From Prinsepia uniflora (taxonomy: Eukaryota; Streptophyta; Magnoliopsida; Rosales; Rosaceae): 64,000 nucleotides of DNA. This document shows positions 34,430 through 46,500 of this stretch, piece by piece. A model generated the notes under the pieces. It did no database searches. It worked only from the letters and a program-made list of their open reading frames with translations, and was not told the origin of the DNA. Every line of letters starts with the position of its first letter. Within the stretch, counting starts at the first letter, position 1. A program made the translations under genes and the position numbers. Where the stretch lies: NCBI GenBank assembly GCA_032719365.1, contig CM064861.1, positions 95,740,721-95,804,720 of the forward strand, given 5' to 3'.

Positions 34430-36116
34430 GATAGTGCCCGAGTCATGGTTCGGTAGTTTGAGGTTCTCATGGAGTCGTGTGGTGGAGGTTGAAAAGCCAG
34501 CGATTGGGATTCTAGCATTTGAAGTTGCGGGGTTGATGTTAAAGACTGTCAATTTATGGAATTGCGTGAGTGAAAATGAGATATTTAGATTGAGGGAAGT
34601 GATTATTAACTCGATTGGGGTGAGAAGGCTTGTGTCAGACGATGATGATTACTTAATGGAACTTGCACTGAATGAGATCATTGAGAATTTGGGATATCTG
34701 GCTACGTCTGTAGTTAGGCTTGGGAAGAGGTGCACCGACCCTGTGTATCACCGGTTTGAAGAATTTTTTGATGACCCCGTTGAGAACGGTTTTCAGTGGC
34801 TTGGATGGGAATACAGGTGGAAGAAAATGGAAAGGAGAGTGAAGAAAATGGAGCGATTTGTTGAGGCTACAATGCAATTATCCCAGGAGCTGGAAGTGCT
34901 GGCGGACCTTGAGCAAACTCTGAGGAGAATGCGGGCTAATCCTCAGTTAAATCGGATCAAGGTTCTTGAGTTTCAACAAAAGGTATTGTGGAAGCGTGAA
35001 GAAGTGAAAAATCTACAAGATATGTCTCCATGGAATAGAAATTATGATTACACTGTCCGACTTTTGGCAAGATCCCTTTTTACAATGCTAGAGAGGATCA
35101 AGCTGGTCTTTGGAGTTAATCCAATGGCTTTGGAAGAGGAAATGGATAAATCCAAAGTCATAAATCCTGACTGTCTTTCTCGCAGTCATTCATTTTCTGC
35201 TCTTATGCACTCATCTGTTCATCCATCTGATGCTAATGTATGCGGGTTCAATCCAGGGTCTCTTGGGAGGTCACTTTCAAAGCCAGGGCGTAATTCTGTC
35301 AAGAATCGAACAAGCAAGCAGCGGCAAGCTCACCATCAGTCATACATCCAATATGAAAATTATGCGCTATTAAAAGCCAAACGGTTTGTTCATGTTGGAC
35401 CTTTTAAAGGATGCATGACCGGTGGTGATTCTCCTGTTTTTCAAACCTGTAAGCCCGAAACAGGTGGTTCTATGAGGTTGAGAAGTACCCTTATGAAACA
35501 ATGTGATGACTTGAAGTACACACATATGGGTTCTCAATCTTTCACTCACAGCATCTATTCTAAACTATCCCTGTTCAATTCAAAATGTACACTATTGGCT
35601 CCCCCACCGTCTACCCTTGGTGCTACTGCTCTGGCTGTCCATTATGCACATGTGATTGTTTTGATTGAAAATATAGCTTCATCACCTCACTTGATCAGCC
35701 TCGACGAAAGATGTAAACTTTACAATATGTTGACCACAAGTGTAAGAACCAGTCTGAGAGCTAGACTAAAGTCATATGCCAAAACTATGGGCCGATCATC
35801 TGTCTATGATCCCGCCCTAGCTGGACAGTGGAGCCTGGCAGTGGACCAGATACTCGAATGGCTTGGTCCACTTGCTCATAACATGATTCGGTGGCATTCT
35901 GAGCGAAATATTGTGAAGCAGGAGGAAGCTTCCAGGTCAAGTGTGCTTCTGGTTCAGACCCTCTACTTTGCGAGTCAGGCTAAAACTGAATCTGCAATTG
36001 TAGAGCTTCTTATAGGTCTCAACTTTATTTGCATGGTTGATGAACTTAGTAGGAAGGCTTTGCAAGATGCCGGTGGCAGCAAACATTGTGATGATTATAT
36101 GCCTCAAAAGAGTTGA
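34419..36116 (+). CDS. PSK-simulator-like protein (DUF3475 and DUF668)
   Basis: Intronless coding region of 565 residues. N-terminal DUF3475-type block GILAFEVAGLMLKTVNLW starts at residue 30, followed by a charged, likely helical region (about 130-210: WKKMERRVKKMERFVEA, ELEVLADLEQTLRRM). The middle is variable and Ser-rich. The C-terminal DUF668 block (about 395-485) contains STLGATALAVHYAHVIVLIEN and RTSLRARLKSYAK. This domain pair defines the plant PSI (PSK SIMULATOR) family, linked to vegetative growth and peptide-hormone signalling; the biochemical activity is not known. The Gly at position 2 could be lipidated, but the following residues are not a strong myristoylation site. The start at 34419 fits because the family motif follows about 30 residues later. 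The frame looks intact. Confidence 0.85.
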   Translation: MGGEIVPESWFGSLRFSWSRVVEVEKPAIGILAFEVAGLMLKTVNLWNCVSENEIFRLREVIINSIGVRRLVSDDDDYLMELALNEIIENLGYLATSVVRLGKRCTDPVYHRFEEFFDDPVENGFQWLGWEYRWKKMERRVKKMERFVEATMQLSQELEVLADLEQTLRRMRANPQLNRIKVLEFQQKVLWKREEVKNLQDMSPWNRNYDYTVRLLARSLFTMLERIKLVFGVNPMALEEEMDKSKVINPDCLSRSHSFSALMHSSVHPSDANVCGFNPGSLGRSLSKPGRNSVKNRTSKQRQAHHQSYIQYENYALLKAKRFVHVGPFKGCMTGGDSPVFQTCKPETGGSMRLRSTLMKQCDDLKYTHMGSQSFTHSIYSKLSLFNSKCTLLAPPPSTLGATALAVHYAHVIVLIENIASSPHLISLDERCKLYNMLTTSVRTSLRARLKSYAKTMGRSSVYDPALAGQWSLAVDQILEWLGPLAHNMIRWHSERNIVKQEEASRSSVLLVQTLYFASQAKTESAIVELLIGLNFICMVDELSRKALQDAGGSKHCDDYMPQKS

Positions 36117-36888
36117 AATTGTTTAGTAAATTTGTAGACTGCGTTAGTAGAAAACACTTCCATGAGATCAGAAACTGCATTCCTCCAATCTTTCGGAGTT
36201 TTAAGCATCAAATTAACAGTTTTACTTTCTCTGGGACACCAGAAAGTAAATTGTTTCTCTTTTCTGTTTTGGAACTCAAAGATTCTTTGATTTGTTCATA
36301 TGCTGGATGAATTGGAGGCTAATGACGTCCTTGTAAAGCATATCTTGTAACGTTTACTTACACTAAGCTGCATGCTGCGGCATCATGGAAGGTATATTTG
36401 CTCTACTCTTTTGAGTTTTGACATATCTTCCGTAGCTTCCTCTTGGTTTTTTTTTTATTTTTTGTTATTTAGTGAAATTCCGGCTACTTTGTATCCATCC
36501 ATGGTCTTTATTTTCCAAAATATATAGATATGTTTTTTTTTCCTTGCTACATGGAGTCTTGTATTGCTTAAAAATCAATCTACATTACTTATGATCTCGG
36601 GTAAATTCCAAATTCCATATGCGTTGTTTAATCAACTTAGGCTGAAATGCATGGATGGCTGGTGACGGTAATTTATCATCACGTCTATATCTGTCTTTAA
36701 CTACGATGAAAAATCCAATTTAACTTTTTATAATACATTCTTTAGTGAACAACCATACAAATGTTGAGGAAAGAGAAAACATGGGGATACTGACTAACAA
36801 CATATCGTTTGCATCAAACAAAATCTTATTTATATGGTTTATGCTACAAAAGACTGGTGTTTTTGACACAAATGAGTGTATATAGTGA
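36117..36888. other. PSI-like 3' region and spacer to the P450 pseudogene
   Basis: Should contain the PSI-like 3' UTR (to about 36350-36550, T-rich) and the 3' flank of the minus-strand P450 pseudogene. No other gene seen. Confidence 0.45.
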
Positions 36889-37871
36889 CTATGATTCCAA
36901 GCACTTTCTAGGCACTGCTAGTAAAGGCTCGAGCTCTTTCATTGTCATCCCTAACCTCTCCTTCCAGTCCATGGTACCTGGAGTCACATTACCTTCAAGC
37001 TCCCAGTCGAATCGGTGAAGCATTATCCCCAATGTAAGATGCAGCATTCTATGAGCCAGTGGTACACCCGTACACATTCTCCTCCCAACTCCAAATGGAA
37101 TGAACTCATAATGTTGGCATTTGTACTCAATTTTTGTGCCCATAATGATAAACCTTTCAGGCTTAAATGAATTTGCTTCATCAGCCCACACATCTGGGTC
37201 TCTTCCAATTGCATAAACATTCACAAATACCTATGTGTTTTTGGGTATAAAATAGCCCATGAAATTGGTGTCATGCATAGCCTTCCTTGGTACTAAGAAA
37301 GGAAGTGGTGAATGCAATCTCAGTGTTTCTTTGATTATACTCTGCAAGTATGGAAGATTGTCAATGTCACTCTCTTCCAACGCTCTGTTTGGAGGAATTA
37401 CTTGAGTCAGCTCAGCTTTGGGCGCCACTAATGCCTCCGGGTTGCATAAGAGTTCTGTCAACGCCCATTCTATGGTGCTGCTTGTTGTTTCTGAACCTGC
37501 CATAAACATTTCCTGCGAACAATTGCACTTTGTTAGTGTTCTTCGATGTTTAATTATTATATCTTAAGACGTTAAAATTCTATATTGTTAGAGTGTGAAT
37601 ACCAGTATGAAAATATTGATTTGATGGTTAGAAATTTTGGGGGGTTCATCATTCCCTTTGCCTTCAAATCCAAGCAACACATCCAAGAAGTCTCCATTAC
37701 TTGCCTCCTCTCCGGTCGGCTCCCTTTCTTTCATCCTATCCTTGACGAACTTCGTCGCAATGGCGATAGCATTTCCAACGTCCCTCTTCATCTTCCTCCT
37801 CATGCCTTGTGGATCCAACCACCTTAACCATGGAAAGAAGTCCGCCATGTTGGGTGCTCCACTCCACTCCA

Positions 37872-40491
37872 CTAGTGTTGTTGATTAAGCAGCACATCAA
37901 GTTTGAACTTAAAGTTCTATGACTAGTAATTTGAATCCTACGGCTAGTCGTGTAAGTGTGTGAGGTAGGATGTGTTGCGTGCGTGTGATAGATTGTAAGT
38001 GAGCTCAAAGATGAGCTGGAAAGTTGTTATAACATAATTGTAAAAGTGAGGAGAGTGTGAGTTGTTACTTAGCACTCAAGGAAACTTCCTTTAACTGCCG
38101 AAGTATGTGGCAGCTAGGGATTGGTTTAGATGAAGTCACATACTTCACCGTGTGGATTGAGAGGGTGAGGGTATATGAATGATTGTACACATTCTCATAA
38201 CTAAGAAAGAAAAATAAGGGAAAGATTTCTGGTTGCTCAAGAATACAGTTTTTGACATTTTATCAAACACTTGGTGAGCATAATTCAATTCTACATTTTC
38301 TCATCTAGTTTTGATTAGGAATTCAATTCATTCTTGTGTGTGTGATTAAGTGTAAGCAAGGGAAGGATAAACACACATAGTCACGGGTTAATCCCGATTC
38401 ACAAATAAGTTCAGCTAGAGTTTTTCGGGTAAGAAGATCATACCTATTACTCTGTCTAAGGTCGTTCCAGCAACTAGTGTCATTTTCAATATGGTATCAA
38501 AGCAGATTATGATCTGTATCTGGGCGTGATATGTGGAAGGAAGCAAGAAAAGCAAGTCAAGTGGAAAAGAAGCTGGTGTGATCTGAAATGACAGAAACAC
38601 ACAGTGGATGAGAAATACGAACTCCTATTTTCACAGGATCAAACTACGATGCTTGGAACATCAAGATTAAAACAGTTCTAAAAGGCTATGATTTGTGGAA
38701 ATATGTTGAGGTTGGAATACCTGGTGCTGTTACGACTACAGAAGGAGAAGAAGGTCATGTTCGTGGTCAACCTAATCATATTGACGTTGTGAAAGATGCC
38801 AAAACTCTGAGCATGCTTCAAAATGCAATGGATGAAGAAATTTTTCCAAGGATCCAGAATGAGGAGTCTACTCAATCTGCTTGGAATGTTATGAAAAGAG
38901 AGTATACAGGAGATGCAAAGGTTAGAGCTGTAAAACTCCAATCTATAAGACTAGATTTCGAATATGCTAGCATGAAAGATGAATAAACCTTATATGTATA
39001 CATGTCTAGATTATATGGAATTGTTAATCAAATGAGGACCTATGGTGAGAATAAAACAGAAACAAGATTACTTAGCACCCAAGGAAACTTCCTATAACTG
39101 CCGAAGTATGTGGCAACTAGGGAGTGGTTCGGATGAAGTCACATGCTTCACCGTGTGGATTGAGAGAGTGAGGGTATATGAATGATTGTACACATTCTCT
39201 TAATCTAAGAAAGAAAAATCAGAGAAAGATTGTTGGTTGCTCAAGAAAACAGTTCTTGACATTTTATCAAACACTTGGTGAGTATAATTCAATTCTGCAT
39301 TTTATCATCTAGTTTTGATTAGGAATTCAATTCGTTCTTGTATGTGTGGTTAAGTGTAAGTAAGGGAAGGATAAACACACATAGTCACGGGTTAATCCCG
39401 ATTCACAAACAAGTTCAGCTAGAGTTTTTCAGGTAAGAAGATCATACATGTTACTCTGTCCAAGGTCGATCTAGCAACCAGTGTCATTTTCAATATGGTA
39501 TCAGATTAGATTGCAATTTATATCTGGGCATGATCTGTGGAAGGAAGCAAGAAAACCAAGTCAAGTGGAAAAGAAGCTGGTGTGATCTGAAATGACAGAA
39601 ACACATGGTGATGGAGAATTACGAACTTCTATTTTCACAGGATCAAACTACGATGTTTGGAGCATCAAGATGAAAACAGTTCTAAAAGGCTATGATCTGT
39701 GGAAATATGTTGAGGCTGGAATACCTGATGCTGTTACAACTACAGAAGGAGAAGAAGGTCATGTTCATGGTCAACCTAATCATATTGACGTTTTCAAAGA
39801 TGCCAAAACTCTGAGCATGCTTCAAAATGAAGTGGATGAAGACATTTTTCCAAGGATCCAGAATGAGGAGTTTGCTCAATCTGCTTGGAATGTTCTGAAA
39901 AGAAAGTATACCGGAGATGCAAAAGTTAGAGCTGTAAAACTCCAATCTATAAGATGAGATTTTGAATATGCTAGCATGAAAGATGAAGAAACCTTATATG
40001 TATACATGTCTGGATTGTATGGAATTGTTAATCAAATAAGGACCTATGGTGAGAATAAAACAGAAACAAGGTTACTTAGCACTCAAGGAAACTTCCTATA
40101 ATTGCCGAAGTATGTGGCAGCTAGAGAGTGGTTCGGATGAAATCACATGCTTCACCGAGTGGATTGAGAGAGTGAGGATATATGTATGACTGTACACATT
40201 CTCTTAATCTAAGAACGAAAAATCAAATAAAGATTTTTGGTTGCTCAACAGTTGTTAACATTTTATCAAACACTTGGTGAGTATAATTCAATTATGCATT
40301 TTATCATCTAGTTTTGATTAGGAATTCAATTCGTTCTTGTGTGTGTGGTTAAGTGTAAGCAAGGGAAGGATAAACACACATAGTCACGGGTTAATTTCGA
40401 TTCACAAACAAGTTCAGCTAGAGTTTTTTGGATAAGAAGATCATACATATTACTCTATCCAAGGTCAATCCAGCAACCAGTGCCATTTTCA
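37872..40491 (+). mobile_element. Ty1/Copia derivative with tandem partial-LTR and gag units, inside P450 exon 1
   Basis: LTR1 runs from about 37872 to 38488 and ends CATTTTCA, followed by a primer-binding site TGGTATCAAAGC (38492-38503). Then come a gag fragment (about 38588-39066), a 5'-truncated LTR2 (about 39071-39492), a second gag fragment (39592-40060) and truncated LTR3 (40075-40491). The period is 1003-1004 bp. Both gag copies (FTGSNYD.W..K.KTVLKGYDLWKYVE) carry stops. No protease, integrase or RT remains. The left boundary is approximate and I found no target duplication. Confidence 0.75.
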
Positions 40492-40670
40492 ATAACAAGC
40501 CCATTCATTGCCTCAAAAAAGTTCAAGCCTTCACTTGATCAATAAGGATCCACCAAGTCCTTAGACAACATGAGGTTGCAAAGAAGGTTGAAAGTCATTA
40601 GGAACACGAAACGAGCCACATGAACCCCATCTCCATGATTTTCATATCTTTCACATCTTTAGAGGCAGCG

Positions 40671-40991
40671 TGTAAGACCCGTGTCCTGGAGGGAACGGTG
40701 AACAATCCCACATTCCTGCAAGGGGGAATGGTCTGGGAGAGGATGGTGGTGTGCCTTAAAGGTGTAGACACACACCTATCTAGCACTAGGCCTTCTGGGA
40801 GCTCACTGGCTTTGGATTCCGGGGGAACCCCAAAGTTAAGCGAGTTGAGGCTGGTGTAATTCCATGATGGGTGACCCCCTGGGAAGTTGCACCATGAGCT
40901 CCCGAAAACAAAACCGTGAGGGCGAGGCCCAAAGCGGACAATATGGTGCTAGATGAGTCGGGTCCTGATCGAGGAGGGTTGGGTCCTGACA
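40671..40991 (+). mobile_element. Solo Cassandra-like TRIM LTR with 5S rRNA-derived sequence
   Basis: 321 bp from TGTAAGACCCG to GGGTCCTGACA, flanked by the perfect 5-bp duplication CAGCG (40666-40670 and 40992-40996). Inside, 40826-40890 resembles the 3' half of 5S rRNA: AAAGTTAAGCGAGTTGAGG corresponds to the box A region, and GATGGGTGACC (40866-40876) to box C, followed by CCCTGGGAAGT. Cassandra elements are terminal-repeat retrotransposons in miniature that carry a 5S-derived RNA polymerase III promoter in the LTR. Only one LTR is present, so it is solo. It is not a functional 5S gene, as the 5' half of 5S is missing. Confidence 0.82.
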
Positions 40992-41307
40992 CAGCGTCTT
41001 CTTCATCTCCACAAATTTCATTTAAAGGGAGAGTTTCATGATATTTTACTCCTTCGATTATTAAATTACTTATGAAATGTCATTGGCTGTCATATGGTTG
41101 ACGCTCGCAATTTGAATATGGAATATAATTTTTAACTTGCTTAATTTTCACTCTTGATATTGTTTTTAGTTTCTTTTATTTTAGCAATTTTGATGTGAAA
41201 TATAGTTGGCGTACATTAGAGTCTGTGCTAATATATAAGCCTAAAGTATTTACGAGGTTTTGGTTTTATGTTCCTCTCAGTTTTTTTAATTAATTCTAGC
41301 TAGTATG

Positions 41308-41830
41308 GGCGGAGCCAAGTGGGGTTCAAAGGGGTCATGGGTCCTCACTCATTAATATATTTTTAATAAAAAAATATAAATATAATATACTTTTATTAGA
41401 AATATTTACATTTTCCTTGGTTATTGATTTAAATTAATCTATATATCTTGCAATTATGGAAAAATATAAAAGAAAATTAAATACTAATAATATCAATTTT
41501 AAAAAATGAGTACTAGTCAAGGATAATTATATAATAAGTTAGTAATATGATATAATTTTTAAAATCTTTACTTAGTTTGATAATATTTTATTGATTTGAA
41601 CAATTTTTTTTTTTTGATAAATAAATTGCATTAAAAGAAGAAACCAAAGAGAAACAGGGGATAGTCTGAAACCTCACGAAGACACTATCAAACTACACAT
41701 TGGGAGTTAATTATGAGTTGAATACTTTTGTATGCATTAATTATGAGTTGTAATACATTAACAGATAACTTTTTTTTAAGTATTTTGTGAAAGACCCCTC
41801 TCAAATTGAATCATGGTTACGTCACTGTTT
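41308..41830. mobile_element. Non-autonomous DNA transposon with 9-bp target duplication
   Basis: Begins GGCGGAGCCAAGTGG and ends with GTTACGTCACTGTTT. The 9-bp duplication GCTAGTATG flanks it at 41299-41307 and 41831-41839, as expected for Mutator-like elements. The terminal repeats are only weakly similar. A copy truncated at its left end (50822-51303) exists in the second duplication unit because the duplication breakpoint falls inside this element. Confidence 0.55.
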
Positions 41831-41956
41831 GCTAGTATGAGTGTTAGAAGAGGACTCATTTCCCCCTCGTTTGCTTTATGCTGTAACAGTGTGATGACTA
41901 AGCCCTAATATATAATTCTGCCCATCTAATCCTTAATCACCTTATTCATATCTTAT

Positions 41957-41981
41957 ATATATATATATATATATATATATG
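41957..41981. repeat. (TA)n microsatellite
   Basis: About 12 TA units; the equivalent place in unit 2 (near 51427) has about six, which shows rapid change since the duplication. Confidence 0.85.
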
Positions 41982-42951
41982 CTTAAATTAGTCGAGATTC
42001 GAAATTAATTTATAAAGAATAAGATTTTTTGAAAAAGTATCATAGTGTAAGGTTGAATGCAATCAAATTGTGTGTAACGCATGTTATTTATTTGATCTTG
42101 TCTATGGATATGTGTAGTTGCTGCATATTAGGCATATGGATTGATGTTTAATTATATTATACTGCTAGCTAGGTATTTGCTATAATATCATGTTATTGAA
42201 TTTTTGGTCAACTTTACGTAATTTCATATTAGTGGCTAATTCACTATATGATTCGGTTGAAAGTTCTCATTTATAATTAAAATTAACACAGAACATCGTC
42301 GTATTAAAAAAAAAAAAGAGTGTGCTTCGACTTTCTTATGTAGCAACTCTCTAAAACATTTTATCAATGTAATTACGCTGCACGAAATCGAAGCTAGCTA
42401 GTAATGGCTCATATAGAGTCCTTGATGTTCGAATGTGGATTAGTTAAAAGGAGAATCTAAAGCTCCAGGATCGGCTCATACGTATCCATCCACACTGTAC
42501 ATATTCTTTCAACAATATATCTTTGTTCATGATGGCAAAAACGTATAGTGACTAATTAGTGCCCTTCTCTTAAATGTAGAGAAAATCTTATTTGAGCAAA
42601 TTGCATACGTAATGAGATTTTTGTTTAGACTAATTCGAATCATTTGATTGGCCCTTTTTAAGTTTTTAACTACCAATAACATGAGCAATGAAAAATCTAT
42701 GCACCGATGATTTTTTGTTTTCTCTTTGTCGTTATCGAAAAAATTTTCAATCAATAAAAAAATAATTATATTCAACCTAGTAACCTAGCTACCTCCCTCT
42801 CTCAAATTTTCAACTTCCTCCAACTCGTGGCATTTTGTTCAATGGTATTGATGTCATATGTGGAGATCGAATATATCGAGAGAGAAAATTGAGATATGTA
42901 ATAACCTTCCCTTAATTTATAGTTTATAAAAAACCAGCTTGATAGTCAAAC

Positions 42952-43594
42952 TGTTGAAGTTCATCACAGAGGTCATCACACACAAGCGCAGCGGACGGTT
43001 TGCCTCCCGATCAAGTAAGTGTTCTTACTCAACCTCCTAGCTGGAAAATGAATTGTGTATCAGGAGTAGCCTGTGACTCTTTGTGATTGGCAGTGAAATA
43101 GATGATTGATGTTTAGGAAGAAAATTGGAAATCGGTGATGAATTGAATAGGAGAATTTCTCAACAGTTTGGATATGCACACCAACTGTTCGATGAAATGC
43201 AATTGTGAGAAAATCAATCACAAACTCTTCTCATTCACTCTGAGATTTTCATCATTCTCATTCAATTGATTCATTACATCATCACATGCCTACTGTTCTA
43301 TTACATGAACTGTTATATGAGAGTGCAAGCATTTCACACGCTTTACACACACACACTCACTAACGGATTTCACCCTAAAAAACCAATAGAACAGTGCCAC
43401 CTCATTTAATAGATTCTCAGAACCTTCTTAGCTTCAATCACACACTCCTGCACAATCTCATTCTGTTATCCAGCCAAGCACCCCTTTCCACCTCAGCACA
43501 TTTTCCACCTCAGCACACACTTTTCCACCTGAGCACACACGATTCCCTTAGAATGCACAGGATGAACGATCAGCAACCAGCTTACACTTCAACA
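42952..43594 (-). repeat. 3' LTR of the Copia element
   Basis: 643 bp, TGTTGAAG...TTCAACA on the plus strand. It contains the last codons and the stop of the polyprotein (43582-43584). Confidence 0.95.
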
Positions 43595-46500
43595 GCCCCT
43601 CCTAAGCTGGAGGCTGGCTTGATCCCTAGAAGTGTTCTCAGTCTCACTAGAGTGTCCTTAGAAACTGCTTTAGTGAATATGTCTGCAAGTTGCATTTCTG
43701 TTTTGCAATACAGAAGTGTAATCTTGTCTTCCTGTAGAGCTTCTCTAATGAAGTGATACCTTCGATTGATATGCTTGGTTTTCTGATGGAACACAGGATT
43801 TCTTGCAATGGCAATAGCTGACATATTGTCACAGAACAGGGTAGTTGCCTCACATTGTTCCTCTCCAAAATCCTTAAGCACAAACCTCAGCCATATTGCT
43901 TGAGTTGTGGCATCTGCTGCACTCACATATTCAGCTTCTGCTGTGGACAAAGCCACAGTGCTTTGCTTAACAGAGGCCCAGGAGAAAACTCCACTTCCCA
44001 ATGAGAATGCATATCCAGATGTGCTCCTCATATCATCTTCTGAGCCACCCCAGTCACTGTCACAGAACCCTATCAGATTAGAACACTTTCCTTTTTCATA
44101 CTCTATTCCATAGGACAGAGTTCCTTGGATGTACCTCAACACCCTTCTAGCAGTTCCTAGGTGTCTAGCTGTAGGTCCATGCATAAACCTTGATAACAGG
44201 CTAGCAGCAAACATTATATCCGGTCTAGTTGCTGTAAGGTATAACAGACTGCCCACCATCTTCCTGTACAAGGATTCATCAGCAGGTTCACTCCCATCCA
44301 CTCTCCTTAGCTTATCTCCTGGAACTAGGGGAGTGCTAACAGCTTTGCAATCTCTTAGTCCAAACTTGTCAAGTAAGGTAGAGGCATACTTTCTTTGATG
44401 TATGAACACATATTGATCTGTCTGAATCACACCCATTCCTAAGAAATGATGCAGCAGACCAAGATCAGACATTTCATATTTGTTCATCATCACTGACTTA
44501 AACTGCCTCATCAAGTTCTCACTAGAACTAGTGTAGATGATGTCATCTACATACAGAGAGACAATTAGAATGCCTCCATCTTCTGCAGTCTTGACATACA
44601 AAGTGGCTTCACTATCACCCTTCTTGTATCCACCCTGAGATAGGAACGTGTCGATTTCCCCATACCATGCTCTGGGGGCCTGTTTTAGGCCATACAGAGC
44701 CTTCTTAAGTCTGTACACCTTGTCATCTCGATCTCCCACAGTGTACCCCTCTGGTTGCTCAATGTAGACTTCTTCCTCCAAAGTCCCATTCAGAAAGGCA
44801 GACTTAACATCTAGCTGGTACAACTTCCATCTCTTCTGTGCAGCAAGGGCAATTAGTGTCCTGATGGTGTCCAATCTAGCTACAGGGGCAAATGTCTCAT
44901 TATAGTCAATTCCTGGCTTTTGTGCATAGCCCTTTGCCACCAACCTTGCTTTGTGTTTCTGGATTGAGCCATCTAAGTTCAACTTGGTTTTGAAAATCCA
45001 TTTTACTCCTATCACTGGTTTCCCTTCAGGTCTGTCCACCAAATCCCAAGTCTCATTTTTCTGGATCATATCAAGTTCAGCTTCCATAGCTGCTTTCCAT
45101 AGGTGATCCTTAGCTGCTTCAGTGTAAGTCTCAGGTTCCATCATGCACATATGACACCGTGCATAAATATCATCTATACTCCTGTATCTCACTGGAGTAC
45201 TGCTTGAAGCTTCAGACTCAGAAACTTGAGTTTCAGTCTCAGGTTGAGCTGCAGGTGCAATGATCTGATCCTGTGACTCAGGTGTCATTTCCCTATACTC
45301 CACACCATACCCTAGAGACACAGACCTTCCTCCATGCTCCCTGTCCATATTCCAATCCCACTGAGCACCCTCATCAAAAACCACATTTCTTGCAATCACA
45401 ATCTTCCCTGTTTGCAAGTTCAGTAATCTGTATCCCTTTTCACATCCACCATATCCCATAAACACACACTTGATACTCTTCTCATCAAGCTTCTGTCTCA
45501 GCTGATCAGGAATATGAGAGTAACAAATTGATCCAAACACCCTTAGGTGTTTGACTCCTGGCCTCCTCCCTGTGAATTGCTCAAAAGGTGTCTTACCCTT
45601 TATAGCATTTGTAGGGCATCTATTTAGGAGATATACTGCAGTGTACACAGCCTCACCCCAGTACTTGTAGGGAACTCCTTTGTCATGCATCATGGCTTTT
45701 GCCATCTCAACCACTGTCCTGTTCTTTCTCTCAGCAACTCCATTTTGCTGTGGAGAGTAAGACACTGTTAATTGCCTCAGAATCCCATGATCTTCACAGA
45801 ATTTCTCAAACTCATTTGATAAATACTCCCCTCCTCTATCACTTCTCAACTGTTTAATCTTGAATCCAGACTGTAATTCAACCATGGTTTTGAACTTTTG
45901 AAACACATTAAACACACCCAATTTGCTGGATAAAAAATAAATCCAACACATCCTGGTGAAATCATCAATAAAGGTGAGGAAGTATCGATTTCCTCCAGCA
46001 GTTGATTCCTGCATGGGACCACAAACATCTGTGTGTATCAATTCCAGTGGAGTGACTGCCCTCCAGGCTTTTCCTTTATCAAAGGGTTCTACATGTTGCT
46101 TTCCTGTCACACAAGCCTCACACACACCACTCTTTTGATCTGTGAGACTTGGTAACCCCACAACCATGTCCTGTTGCTTCAGAAGCTTTAAACTTGTGAG
46201 ATTCAAATGTCCATACCTCTTGTGCCATAACTCAGAGTCTTCCACAACAGAAGTCCTAAGAGCAATAGGATTCACACACTCTAGAGTCATAGGAAAACAT
46301 CTGTTTCCAGTCATAGGAACCTTGGCAACTCTATCTTGCAGATCCTTATCTTCAAAAATGTCAACTGTGTTATTACCAAAAACTAGGTAGTAACCATGTT
46401 CAATCATTTGGCCTACACTAAGAAGATTTTCTTCCAAACCAGGTAATAGCATCACATCTTTAATATACCTCTGCCCTTGCTTGGTTTGAATTGCAAGAGT

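Larger units (their letters stand above)
36889..41025 (-). pseudogene. CYP76A-like cytochrome P450 pseudogene, interrupted by two retroelements
   Basis: Exon 2 is 36889-37512 with the oxygen-binding motif AGSETT, an ETLR helix K motif, KPERF and the heme loop FGVGRRMCTG, but an in-frame TAG near 37228 replaces a Gln codon (CAG) after FIPKNT. The intron is 37513-37602. The 3' part of exon 1 (37603-about 37872; EWSGAPNMADFFPW) is separated from its 5' part (40494-40670 and 40992-41025) by a Copia derivative (37872-40491) and a Cassandra-like LTR (40671-40991). The 5' part also has a stop (TGA after VDPY) and the beginning of exon 1, including the membrane anchor, is missing. It is clearly dead. 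It is closest to the two intact P450s downstream and is part of the same tandem cluster. Confidence 0.88.

Noticed and set aside
40826..40890. 5S rRNA gene
   Set aside because: Only the 3' half is similar and it is embedded in a 321-bp LTR with its own target duplication, which fits a Cassandra-type TRIM.
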